The notes under the pieces are model-generated. The model saw only the letters and a list, made by a program, of their open reading frames with translations, was not told the DNA's origin and did no database searches. 64,000 bases of DNA, from the NCBI GenBank assembly GCA_036873755.1, contig JAVTVY010018872.1, positions 1 through 64,000 of the forward strand, written 5' to 3'. The DNA is from Hanleya hanleyi (taxonomy: Eukaryota; Mollusca; Polyplacophora; Lepidopleurida; Hanleyidae). Positions 45,641 through 55,469 of the stretch are shown here, in pieces (the first letter of the stretch is position 1; each line of letters begins with the position of its first letter). The position numbers and the translations under genes were made by a program.

Positions 45641-46440
45641 CTACACGTCTCAAGCTGCGAGGAACACAATATCGCTAGATATATTTCTATTTTAACAAGA
45701 ACTTACACATATCATATTATTATATCCCATGTAAATTCTTAATGTTTTCATTGGTTGACAGCCTGTCACGTGTCATTCTACGAATCGTGATGTTCAGTGA
45801 CGATGCAGTCATATCTTGCTTCACTGTTGAATAAATGTCATGTACCAAGGCATAGCGTTGAACATGATTTTTTTTCCACGGCGATATCTGCAGGACCAAG
45901 AGTTGCCTCCCATAGTGCACGCGCCAACATACTCCGCGAAACGAAGATTGATGTGTATCTTCGTCGACCTGATGTATATACGTCGGCCCGTTGACGATAG
46001 AAATCAGTGAATGCGATTTGGTAATTGACTGAAATAAATTTGGCATCTTTTGAAAAGGTGCGTAAGTTTACCGAGAAAGTTACGCATCCAAATTATGCGA
46101 CTGAGTCGACGAACAAGCCGAGATCGAACAATCGATCTTGACACGGCGTTTTGAAATCAACAACGGTCGCGAAGTGTTGAACATGATATGCTTATTTCAC
46201 CGTACTATCCTCTTTTACATGGCTATAGTCCTCAGTATTTTAAAATAGGACATTCGGCATAATAAAACAAATATTGCGTGTTACAAAGTGGGACATCACG
46301 ATTTGTCAGCTCTCGAAAAGTGATGTACAACTCCCGCTGCGCGCTCGTTGTCACATCGCTTGTCTCGAGCCGACAAATCGTGATGTCCCACTCTTTAACA
46401 TGCCATAACTGTATATTGTCTGACATGCTTATACTTATTA
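45641..46440. other. No recognisable gene; palindromic segment
   Basis: GTGGGACATCACGATTTGTC at 46,290 recurs inverted at 46,372 (GACAAATCGTGATGTCCCAC), a ~20-bp inverted pair ~60 bp apart, so a hairpin/MITE-like piece is possible. Frames at 45,720-46,046 show no motif. Confidence 0.45.
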
Positions 46441-46446
46441 TTACAT

Positions 46447-46765
46447 TTGTTTGAACGCTGATAGCAAAATACGAACGCAGCGTGCTAGATCTTTTGCTTA
46501 ACGTTCCATAGCTTGTGTCTAATTTCGCTTAACCCGAGGCTAGGGACCGCATGAACCCATGTACTTCAAGATATTGATGGTGTTTATATGAACACCTGCA
46601 TTACGCAATCGAAGCGTGACTGAGATGCATCATTCTCTAGATAACGACTTTACAACGAAAGTCGTATGGATTAAGAATGCTGATCAGCTATACGTATTTG
46701 ATATTTTGGAACATCATAAAGTCTTGCCGGCATCAATGGAACTATCGACAGCTTCTCATTCAGTA
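46447..46765 (+). mobile_element. Naiad 3' fragment F, diverged
   Basis: Starts in the last coding codons (GCTGATAGCAAAATACGAAC) and covers part of the 3'UTR (GTGTCTAATTTCGCTTAACC, GAGGCTAGGGACCGCATGAA, TGATATTTTGGAACATCATA). The hairpin region differs (ACACCTGCATTACGCAATCG). The 3' tip is missing here. Confidence 0.8.
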
Positions 46766-46769
46766 ATGG

Positions 46770-47400
46770 TATGACGTACAATGAATTGAACTGAATTATT
46801 GAACTTTAATACTCATTAATTCGACTTTTCCGCTGAAAAATGAAGATTTCGACGTCCAAGTTAAGCTTGACATATTCTGAGTACTATTTTGTCACTAAAA
46901 CAATGTCGAAGAAGCTAGATGTGCGCGATAATAATATTTAAATCACCGGCGAAGAATAGGCAACCTGGATAGCTACGAGGTAGGCGAGTGTAACTTAGCT
47001 ATGTGAAACGTTGATTTAATTTAATTTTAAATCAGTTATCACGGATCTGTACATGAATTAATATGGACAAATTAAAAAAATTAAATAGAGAACGGTGAAT
47101 TCTGGTGGGACTCAATATCGATAATCAAGATGAATGGCAAACTACTGATTCGATGGATATTTACGTTCGAGACTTTACTTCGATGTAGCTATTGCATGAT
47201 TACCAATTTAGTGCTGAGAAATTTAACATCTCATTTAAAAGGATTGAAGAAAAATGAAGGGAATAACTGTTAATAAATACCCGTACTCTCCTTCCAGATC
47301 ACGGAAAATGATCAGCTACCTTGAGTTGTGCGGTCGATCATACCGTAGCCCAAATCTTCACTGTTTTCGATATACCGCAAGTACCGCTTAACAAGGAAAC
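46770..47400. other. No recognisable gene
   Basis: AT-rich spacer between Naiad fragment F and the Gypsy RT relic. Nothing else is visible. Confidence 0.35.
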
Positions 47401-47404
47401 AAAG

Positions 47405-47701
47405 GAAAGCCATTTTTTCGCGTAGAAATCAATATACCTTTCCTCCATTCAGGTTGACAAATGCCCCCTGTTGCTTTGAACTGACTATGACACAAGCACT
47501 GCAAGAATTCAACCCGGCTATCCTTCTGGTATACATCGACGAATTTTTCAGTAAAGCTTTGACGGACATTTATTTCTCTTGGCTCTCTGCTTTTGACAAA
47601 TTGAGTAAGATCAAAACCACACTCAAACTCACTGTGTTTAAACTCGCCACAAAGAAAGTTTTGTATTTCGGACACATTCTTTCCGAAAACGGTATAGAAG
47701 T
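47405..47701 (+). pseudogene. Ty3/Gypsy-type reverse transcriptase scrap
   Basis: In one open frame: QYTFPPFRLTNAPCCFELTM, TQALQEFNPAILLVYIDEFF, SKAL, then KLSKIKTTLKLTVFKLATKK and VLYFGHILSENGIEV. This matches RT motifs B (PFGLTNAPxxF), C (YxDD) and the KCxFxxxxVxYLGHxxSxxGI block of Ty3/Gypsy LTR elements. The second catalytic Asp of motif C reads Glu (YIDE), and the PFGL Gly reads Arg. No LTRs, integrase or gag are nearby. It is cut off by a Naiad 3' tip at 47,702. Confidence 0.82.
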
Positions 47702-47806
47702 GTACTGTTATATGGAAAATGGAATAGGTCTTTGGATTATGGACGCGGATATTCTCTAATGGACGACGGCTGGATTATGAATGACGGACTAGACGCTTGA
47801 AATTTT
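47702..47806 (+). mobile_element. Naiad 3' tip directly before copy B
   Basis: TGTTATATGGAAAATGGAAT, AGGTCTTTGGATTATGGACG and GACGGACTAGACGCTTG are the last ~100 bp of Naiad in plus orientation, ending a few bases before the 5' end of copy B. A 3' end joined to the 5' end of another copy is the tandem, pseudo-LTR arrangement known for Penelope-like elements. Confidence 0.85.
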
Positions 47807-47881
47807 AACCTGTGTATGCCTGGATTCTGCTGGTGGACAAGTTGTCCCCGAGGCCGGGCCCCTGCACACCCTACAATCATA

Positions 47882-48736
47882 ATGAGCACAACTATAAGAA
47901 AAAATATGAAGACAGACCCGAGGAACCTTAGTGCAGGTTCCTCGGCCGAGTCTCTAATAGTTCGAAATGCACTAAGACCTTTTCCAATCAAAATGACAGA
48001 TATATTTCTGACAGCAAAGCAAGGTGACGACATCAAACCTTGTAATATTGCGCTTGATGATTGTTTAGCACCGAATTATACATGTAATAATTTCAAAATT
48101 TCTAAGTGTGGACATCGAGGATGTCTCACGTGTCCACTCTTTAATACTTCAGCTTCATTTAGTTCCGCGTTAACTGGTAACTCATATTCTGTTAACTCGT
48201 ATGTTGATCTTAGTTGTTCTACTACAAACTGTATTTATTTAGTTTCCTGTAAGAAGTGTGGTCAAGAGTATGTTGGCAAGACCACCCAAAGACTCCATCT
48301 GAGGGTGAACGGTCACAGAAAATCCGTTAGGAAAAAGCAATTGCTCATAGGTAAGCATTTTTCTGGACCCGACCACGGCTGGGACAACTTTAGTATTCAG
48401 ATCATAGACGTCGTCTATCCATCTACTAAGGATTCCCCTTTTGGATTTGAGAGAAAAATCCGAGAGCGGGAATTATTCTGGATGCTAGAACTTGGGTCAG
48501 TGTTTCCGTTTGGTTTAAATGATAATGTCAGTGGGTTCGGCAATGCTACAAACCGCCGTTCAAATATATCCAACATTACCCAACTATTTAAACCCCATCA
48601 ACGGAGACATCGCAGCCATGGTTGGCGAAAGTTTAATAGTTCGATGATTCACGATCATATAACTTTAAATTACTTAGTGGGTTTGACTAACACACCCAAT
48701 AGTATACATAGTTTACGTACAGTTCTGTATGCGTTA
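47882..48736 (+). pseudogene. Naiad copy B, GIY-YIG endonuclease part
   Basis: Start chosen at ATG 47,882 (MSTTIRKNMK); the frame is open a further 22 codons upstream. About 40 residues before the endonuclease lies SKCGHRGCLTCPLF. The catalytic fold follows: CIYLVSCKKCGQEYVGKTTQ (GIY and YIG equivalents, with the CxxC of the PLE-specific CCHH ligands), HLRVNGHRKS, HFSGPDHGW, and the Glu-bearing KIRERELFWMLELGS. The frame continues past the endonuclease to the insertion at 48,737. All expected active-site residues are present. Confidence 0.9.
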
Positions 48737-49388
48737 GGGTGCAGTCTACAGAAGGGCCATGGCATCTGAAATTAAACAGTAGGCAGGTTCATTTTATGCT
48801 AAACAGCAACCGTGTTATTAGAGAACCCCCATAGAACTATATATTTTCTGAAAGAGTAGGCTCTTGTCATAAAGCCGAGACAGATGTAAGCCTTGTTGAC
48901 GAAAATCAGGGTCCCCATAACCCATACTGAACTTGCTTCAAACTTCAGGAAAATCCTCTAAAATTGGTCCAAAATGGGTAATATTCCCCCTCCACCAAAG
49001 AAAAAACTTGTTATTCAATTGTCCTGAAACTCACCGACAGTGTGCCCAGTCCAAGGACCAACAAAAATTGGCAAAGAAAATAGGGTGTCGACCACGCGGT
49101 TTTCAAGCTCCATTTTACACCGTAAAGTATGCCATGTGCTCGTAAGCTGAAAATGGCCCCAATTCACAGCCACACTTTCACACTTCCATCTGCATAGTGA
49201 GGCATGGGCCAATCCTACTGGCAAAATACCATGTACTGATTTGAAGCAAATCAACTAGTCAACTGAATGATATCACAAATATCAATAAACAAAAAGCCAA
49301 CAAAAATTCTCATGGGGTCAAACCTGGTCGAATTTTAATTTCAAAGAATTTGAGGGGGACCAAAAATCCGCAACTGTGGACTGGGGCC
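48737..49388 (+). repeat. 652-bp unit, left
   Basis: Terminal unit of the composite element. A 70-codon frame (MLQTSGKSSKIGPKWVIFPL...) is present in both units, but nothing supports its expression. The inner border at 49,389 is TTTAAG and shows no TSD match to the outer left TTA on its own. Confidence 0.88.
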
Positions 49389-49587
49389 TTTAAGTGAAGG
49401 GTACTTTTTGTGGATTTTTTTTTATCTACTCTTTTCAATCTATGGGTCTGTACAAGTATAATGATATATGACACTCAATGGTTGAAAGTCATATTAAGAT
49501 AAAACAGAGCGATACCTTTCCCCCTACCCCATTCATATTTTGACAGTTTTTGCGACGCCATTTTGTCAGGCTAGACCGCTATGTCAA

Positions 49588-50135
49588 ATTTGAATATATC
49601 TGACTGAAAATTTTGCATTCAGTACTAATATTGTTTACAATTATGTTGAACACAATTCAAAACAATGATATTCACACCCAACACAGGACTGGAATTATGA
49701 AACCAGCACAGGGGCTTGGGCTTGAAGGGGGGAGGGGTGGATAACTCTTAACAGGGGAATATCTGTTACATTGTGTATAGTATAGTATTGCCAACTCCAA
49801 TGCTGGTTTTATGGGGAGGGGGGGTAGGGCTGTTTTAATGGTCCCAGAGGAATTATTCTGTGACACTAAAACTTTTGAAAAATTCCTGGGACAATTGAAC
49901 CCCCCTCCCTCCCCGATAAAACACCAACATGGATGTTGGCAATTCTACACACCTTTTAACAGATATTTCCTGGCCATGCTAAGAGTTACCCCTCCCCCCT
50001 TTCTAGCCCAAGCCCCTGTGCTGCTTAATTTCAGTCCTGTGTTGGGTGTGAATAGCATTGTTTTGAATTGTGTTCAACTTGATAGTAAACAATATTAGTT
50101 CTGGATGGAAATTTTTTAGTCAGATATGCAAATTT
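49588..50135. repeat. ~550-bp imperfect palindrome
   Basis: Left arm phrases (ATATCTGACTGAAAATTTTG, TGAACACAATTCAAAACAAT, CACACCCAACACAGGACTGG, CAGCACAGGGGCTTGGGCTT, GGAATATCTGTTACA) recur inverted in the right arm. The centre is near 49,862 (AATGGTCCCAGAGGAATTAT / AATTCCTGGGACAATTGAA). It could form a long hairpin in single-stranded DNA or RNA. Confidence 0.85.
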
Positions 50136-50170
50136 AATGTTACCTGAGAAAGTGCCTGTTCTGTCATATA

Positions 50171-50822
50171 GGGTGCAGTCTACAGAAGGGCCATGGCATC
50201 TGAAATTAAACAGTAGGCAGGTTCATTTTATGCTAAACAGCAACCGTGTTATTAGAGAACCCCCATAGAACTATATATTTTCTGAAAGAGTAGGCTCTTG
50301 TCATAAAGCCGAGACAGATGTAAGCCTTGTTGACGAAAATCAGGGTCCCCATAACCCATACTGAACTTGCTTCAAACTTCAGGAAAATCCTCTAAAATTG
50401 GTCCAAAATGGGTAATATTCCCCCTCCACCAAAGAAAAAGCTTGTTATTCAATTGTCCTGAAACTCACCGACAGTGTGCCCAGTCCAAGGACCAACAAAA
50501 ATTGGCAAAGAAAATAGGGTGTCGACCACGCGGTTTTCAAGCTCCATTTTACACCGTAAAGTATGCCATGTGCTCGTAAGCTGAAAATGGCCCCAATTCA
50601 CAGCCACACTTTCACACTTCCATCTGCATAGTGAGGCATGGGCCAATCCTACTGGCAAAATACCATGTACTGATTTGAAGCAAATCAACTAGTCAACTGA
50701 ATGATATCACAAATATCAATAAACAAAAAGCCAACAAAAATTCTCATGGGGTCAAACCTGGTCGAATTTTAATTTCAAAGAATTTGAGGGGGACCAAAAA
50801 TCCGCAACTGTGGACTGAGGCC
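50171..50822 (+). repeat. 652-bp unit, right
   Basis: Same as the left unit apart from an A-to-G near 50,440 and a G-to-A near 50,818. Its left border is CATATA, its right border CC|TTA. Confidence 0.88.
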
Positions 50823-52882
50823 TTACCTCTGAGAGCTTTAGATCAAATAGCCAGAGATATACAACAATCTGCGTCTTCAGGAAATATAATACCATCAAAA
50901 ATCATTAAAGTATGTCAAGATATAGCTTATTTTCGGTTGTATCGTCCAGTGAACATAATCGAAACATCTCAAGATCGGCTTTCTTGAAACTCAACTACTT
51001 AGATAAAGGACTGGAAATCATTAATTTACCTCGAATCCTGAATCATCCAGAGGTACGCAACGCTGTACCAAACTATTTTAAGTTCACAGAACCTCCTTGC
51101 ATTTCATATAAGTACACTAAATCTATAGCCACCAAAATATTCAATTACTCCAATGCTGTCAAGGAATTTGACTGGAACTTATACGCGTCAGGAGGCTATA
51201 GTTGTGATTGTGAATCGTCGAACTTTATCTATACACCATGCAAACATATTGTGACTGGTGACCTTGATGTGGTGAGTGATAAGGATCTGAAATTACTCCT
51301 GATGAAAGGACCTAAATATAGAGAGCCAAGAAGAATAAATCTGAAGGCCGACCAGAAAATAGTCCTGTCTGCATTAGAACAGTACGTTATTGATTGGTCT
51401 AAGCGAGAAAAAGTTGAACCTACAGTACTCGCTGATTGGCTGGACCTCACCAAGAACAAGGTCCTTGAAACAATCCGCCATATTGACAGAAATACTCTTC
51501 CCCAAGCAAAACTAGTACTGAGAAACCTCAATTCGCAAGAAGTTCTAGCAAATCTCCAGAGTAAATTCGTCATAGTACCAGCAGACAAAACTCCGAATAA
51601 TATAATATTCATATGTAAATATTACTATTACCAGGTGCTGGTTAAAGAATTGAGTGTAGACATATCTTCATCAAACACGTCTACTTACTCCCAAACTGCA
51701 TTTACTCTGGAAGATTTATTTAACAATCACAAAAAGTTTCTCAGGGAAAGAGGTATTTGTCTTCCAACCAATCTTAACGACATACCAAAGATATACTGGA
51801 CTCCCAAAATGCATAAATCACCATACAAAGCTAGATTCATAGCTGGTTCTAGAAGCTGCACCACCAAGCTTCTTTCAACCCTATTGACGAGGGCACTTCA
51901 GGAGGTAAAAGCATTTTTGGGAAAGGTATTGCGCCATTATTTCTAAGAACTCTGGCGTTGAATGTATGTGGATATTGAAAAACTCAAAATGTCTTACGGA
52001 AGAACTTGATGCTAAAGGTCACATACCGTACAGACATGTATCCACATGGGATTTCTCGACTCTCTATACTACAATCCCTCATCAGGACCTTATTGACCGT
52101 CTAAGTTCATTAATAGTATCTGTGTTCAAGAAAACTGATCGTAGATATATTAATGTCGGAAGCCATAAAGCATTCTTTAGCTCGACTACATACAAGAGAT
52201 ATCATTCATGGGATGTTTCTTTGTTTATAGAGTTGCTTGAATTTCTCATTAAAAATATCTATGTGAAATTTGGCAACACAATATATCAGCAGCATATAGG
52301 TATTCCAATGGGTACTAATTGTGCACCCCTGTTGGCTGACCTGTATCTGTTCTCTTATGAATATGACTATATGCAGGCGCTTTCAAAAACCGATCCATTC
52401 AAAGCCCGTTCCTTCTCATTCACCAAACGCTATATAGACGATCTTCTCGCTGTGGATAATCGATATATAAATGAAGCAGTGAAGGATATATATCCACCTT
52501 CACTGGATTTGAAGGAAACTACAGATAGCCCTACAGGCACATCTTATTTAGATCTCTATCTCTACAAAAATGAAGCGGGCGTTCTCTCTCGTCGACTTTA
52601 TGACAAAAGATATGATTACAATTTCGACATCGTAAACTATCCCTTTCTGGATAGTAATATTCCAGTGGGACCTGCATATGGCGTATACATATCTCGCTTA
52701 GTAGCATTTGCTAGATCCTGTGTTAAATGTGATGATTTTAATCAACGTCACAGAAACTTATAAAACAGGGCTATTCCACCAAGCGCCTCAACTCAAAGTT
52801 TCTCAAATTTGGCGATACATATCGCATGCTGATAGCAAAGTACGAACGTAGCGTGCAAGATCTATGGCGCTACGTTTCGTAA
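50823..52882 (+). pseudogene. Naiad copy B, CxC linker and reverse transcriptase
   Basis: Resumes after the insertion: LRALDQIARDIQQSASSGN; a 1-bp deletion near 50,983; NPEV-like NHPEVRNAVPNYFKF; GGYSCDCESSNFIYTPCKH (CxC motif); WSKREKVEP; VIVPADKTPNNIIFICKYYY; IYWTPKMHKSPYKARFIAGS; a 1-bp insertion near 51,917; STWDFSTLYTTIP (motif A Asp); GIPMGTNCAPLLADLYLFSY (motif B); KRYIDDLLAVD (catalytic YIDD); TSYLDLYLYKN (motif D); and a 13-bp deletion near 52,751 before LIAKYERSVQDLWRYVS and TAA. RT and telomerase RT share ancestry in this class. Catalytic residues intact, frame not. Confidence 0.9.
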
Positions 52883-53282
52883 CTTGTGTCTAATTCCGCT
52901 TAACCCGGGGCTAGGGGCCGTATGAACACATGTACTTCAATATCCTCATGGTGCTCATATGAACAGTCACAATCAAAGCGTGACTGAGATACATCTTTTT
53001 TGGATAACGACTCTAAAACGAATATTACGGATTAAGAATACTGATCAGCGATACGGATTTGATATCTTTGGATCATCATGATGTCTTGCCGGCATCATTG
53101 AAAACTGTTGACCGCTTCTCTCTTGCAGGAAACAAGCCTATGTTTATGTATACTATGATTGTCTTTTTGAATTTGGTGCTAATACTGTTATGTGGAAAAT
53201 CGAATAGGTCTTTGGATTATGGACGCGGATATTCTCTAATGGACGACGGCTGGATTATGAATGACGGACTAGACGCTTGTAA
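52883..53282 (+). other. Naiad 3'UTR with conserved stem-loop
   Basis: Non-coding end of copy B: GTGTCTAATTCCGCTTAACC, CGGGGCTAGGGGCCGTATGA, then the stem-loop at 52,964-52,986 (CAGTCAC, loop AATCAAAGC, GTGACTG) followed by AGATAC. Further on come TGATATCTTTGGATCATCAT, ACTGTTGACCGCTTCTCTCT and the terminus. The same elements recur in copies D and E and, in part, in repeat X. Confidence 0.85.
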
Positions 53283-53965
53283 TTGTAATCATCTCTTTTG
53301 TCATAAAGTCGACGAGAGAGAATGCCCGCTTCATTTTTATAGAGATAGAGATCTAAATAAGATGTGCCTGTAGGGCTATCTGTAGTTTCCTTCAAATCCA
53401 GTGAAGGTGGATATATATCCTTCACGGCGTCATTTATATAGCGATTATCCACAGCGAGAAGATCGTCTATATAGCGTTTGGTGAATGAGAAGGAACGGGC
53501 TTTGAATGGATCGGTTTTTTGAAAGCGCCTGCATATAGTCATATTCATAAGAGAACAGATACAGGTCAGCCAACAGGGGTGCACAATTAGTACCCATTGG
53601 AATACCTATATGCTGCTGATATATTGTGCTGCCAAATTTCACATAGATATTTTTAATGAGAAATTCAAGCAACTCTATAATCAAAGAAACATGAATGATA
53701 TCTCTTATATGTAGTCGGGCTAAAGAATGCTTTATGGCTTCCGACATTAATATATCTGCGATCAGTTTTCTTGAACACAGATACTATTAATGAACTTATA
53801 CGGTCAATAAGGTCCTGTTGAGGGATTGTAGTATAGAGAGTCGACAAATCCCATGTGGATACATGTCGGTACGGTATGTGACCTTTAGCATCAAGTTCTT
53901 CCGTAAGACATTTTGAGTTTTTCAATATCCACATACATTCCACGCCAGAGTTCTTAGAAATAGTG
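53283..53965 (-). mobile_element. Naiad copy C, inverted RT fragment joined to copy B
   Basis: Directly after the 3' terminus of B the sequence runs into a Naiad in opposite orientation, from inside the C-terminal RT region (53,284) to the segment before motif A (53,963, ...CTATTTCTAAGAACTCTGGC). On the minus strand it encodes ECMWILKNSKCLTEELDAKG, STWDLSTLYTTIPQQDL, GIPMGTNCAPLLADLYLFSY, KRYIDDLLAVD, TSYLDLYLYKNEAGILSRRL with frameshifts. Both ends are truncated. Inverted-tandem insertions are a known habit of Penelope-like elements. Confidence 0.88.
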
Positions 53966-54880
53966 TCATTTCATCGCCACAACTGAGATTTATCAGCGGC
54001 CTAGAAGCGCCCAATAAAGTATTCCTCCACCAAAACCATCTCTGCTATGCACCGGCACGACTAAAAAGTAACCCCATGATATGACATTCTCCATCTCTGA
54101 AACCACACTGGAATACAAACGTCGACCAGATATGTTACACAGTTCGGATCCAGCATGAATTAGTCACTTTAGCTTTGCATATAAATTCATGGAAATTAAT
54201 ATTAATATATGAAGTCTAAATATTCGTGCTGCTACATGAATCAGATATATCCGATCATTATCCTTCACTCACTTTCTGCAATGGATCTAATTCATTAAAA
54301 CGTAGCTGGAATTACGAGAATCGTCAAATACTATTAAGTATTTGTATTATTGTTCGTGTATTCTAATGCTCTCTCATACAATAAATTCGAAAGATACGAG
54401 ATCATTCGAGATACACAGATAATAACAGCCTTCTTTGGTTTAAGCGCGGTAATCCGCAATTTTGAGCCCTCAGTAGCAGTGCGGTGGCAATGCGGTATCA
54501 ACGCAGCAGCAATGCCTAAGCGATGCGGTAGAAGCACAGTAGGAGCACCTTAAATACCGCAGTAGAGTGACATTTAATGAGAGCGGTACTGTATGTTGTG
54601 GGTTGAATCCGCAGAGAGGTCAAATAGGGTTATTAATATATGTTCTCACATAACACATAAGGGCCTCTAAAGACATACTATTGTGCCAAAATGTTTGCAC
54701 GTATATGTATTCGCATAAGACATTCAGCAATAAAACTAGTGATATCAGTAGTCATTTATTGATTCACTATGGTCTCGCCTAATTATAGGAAAAGGCTCTG
54801 GAACGGAGAAGGGTATTCACCAATTCGTCTGATGCGCATTTTCTACGTGTTACCACACAATAATTCTCTTTTTCTCCATT
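53966..54880. other. Spacer before TRIM exon, with possible upstream regulatory sequence
   Basis: No element is recognised. GCGGT-rich short motifs (GCGGTAATCC, GCGGTGGCAATGCGGTATC, GATGCGGTAGAAGC) repeat at 54,445-54,580. The last 40 bp are a pyrimidine-rich splice acceptor tract for the exon at 54,886. Confidence 0.4.
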
Positions 54881-54885
54881 TCCAG

Positions 54886-55469
54886 GAAAAATGGCGGAAA
54901 ACTTACCAAACATTTCAGTGGAAATAACTTGTTCTATTTGTACAGAGATATATACTGACCCTGTGCAACTACCATGTCAGCACAGTTTCTGCAGAGAATG
55001 CCTAACTTTATATGCACAATCGAGCTTCCTGGATATTCAGAATGTATCTTGTCCGCTTTGTCGACAGCCTTCAAATCTGTGCAGAAATCAAATAGCAGCG
55101 ATGCCACACAATTTCAAGATTGCAAATATCGTGGAGAAGTACCACCAGGGGTGGTCAAGGTCTAAAGCGTGTACTGTGTGTGACGGAAATCCCTCAAGGC
55201 CAGCCACAAAGGGATGCCCGATGTGTAAGCAGCTGTACTGTGTAGAATGTTTGGCATCGCTGCATCCAATGAGAGGAGGTTTGGCCAAGCACACACTGGT
55301 TGATGCACAATCATACGTCCCTACACCAATGTGTCAAGATCATGAGGAGGAGCCAGTGAAAATGTTTTGCCAGGACTGTAAGCGTCTCATATGCTATCTC
55401 TGTCGCATTACGGGTGACCATAAGGAGCATGTAGCACAGGATATAAGTTTGGCTTTTAAGGATCAGAAG
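54886..55469 (+). CDS. TRIM-type protein, RING and two B-boxes (first coding exon)
   Basis: Exon between TTTCTCCATTTCCAG and AAG|GTATGT; the start ATG is at 54,891 (MAENLPNISVEITCSIC), so a non-coding 5' exon lies upstream. 193 codons, phase 0 at the donor. RING finger C3HC4 at residues 14-57 (C14, C17, C29, H31, C34, C37, C54, C57); B-box 1 about 94-134 (CTVC...CPMC...CVEC...H); B-box 2 at 148-180 (C148, H151, C160, C163, C168, H177, H180). All zinc ligands are present. RING-B-box-B-box is the N-terminal half of TRIM E3 ubiquitin ligases, often innate-immune or developmental. The coiled coil and C-terminal domain should follow in later exons, not found before the LINE at 56.9 kb. Read-through past the donor would add ten residues and stop. 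Confidence 0.9.

Larger units (their letters stand above)
48737..50822. mobile_element. 2,086-bp composite element with 652-bp terminal direct repeats
   Basis: Inserted in Naiad B: 48,734-48,736 TTA on the left, 50,823-50,825 TTA on the right, and the empty site is visible in copy A (minus strand near 1,463-1,470). The two ends are 652-bp direct repeats (48,737-49,388 and 50,171-50,822), equal in length and differing by two bases as read. Each starts GGGTGCAGTCTACAG and ends CTGTGGACTGGGGCC or CTGTGGACTGAGGCC, so each unit also has ~15-bp imperfect terminal inverted repeats. Between them lies a ~550-bp palindrome. TTA duplication and GG..CC ends suggest PIF/Harbinger-type mobilisation. There is no transposase. 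Confidence 0.88.
47808..53282 (+). mobile_element. Naiad-type Penelope-like element, copy B (near complete, interrupted)
   Basis: Complete from the putative 5'UTR (TGCCTGGATTCTGCTGGTGG) to the 3' terminus (GACGGACTAGACGCTTGT). Order: zinc-finger-like cluster, GIY-YIG endonuclease, [2,086-bp insertion 48,737-50,822], linker with CxC, RT, 3'UTR with hairpin. Excluding the insertion it is about 3.4 kb. The coding part is broken by the insertion and at least three small indels. Canonical Penelopes have the endonuclease at the C-terminus; the reverse order here defines the Naiad/Chlamys clade (published). Intact tandem partner at the left and an inverted one at the right. Confidence 0.92.

Noticed and set aside
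48933..49145. 70-codon frame in each 652-bp unit as a protein gene
   Set aside because: Present twice because the unit is duplicated; no domain, no homology known, and the opposite strand has an equally long frame.
50960..50995. In-frame UGA as selenocysteine in Naiad B
   Set aside because: Some clam and spider Naiads use selenocysteine, but the TGA here results from a 1-bp deletion: copy A reads on in frame at the same site. No SECIS-like element with the proper helix length was found.
51229..51612. Minus-strand 127-codon frame inside Naiad B
   Set aside because: Shadow of the RT coding strand.
52960..52990. The shared stem-loop as a SECIS element
   Set aside because: ATGA before and GA after are suggestive, but the helix is only 7 bp, too short for a SECIS, and no Sec codon needs it.
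52883..53282. Hammerhead ribozyme in the Naiad 3'UTR
   Set aside because: No CTGANGA plus GAAA core in a three-helix setting; the CTGAGATAC after the stem-loop does not fit, and copy D reads CTAAGGTAC there. Published Naiads also lack hammerheads.
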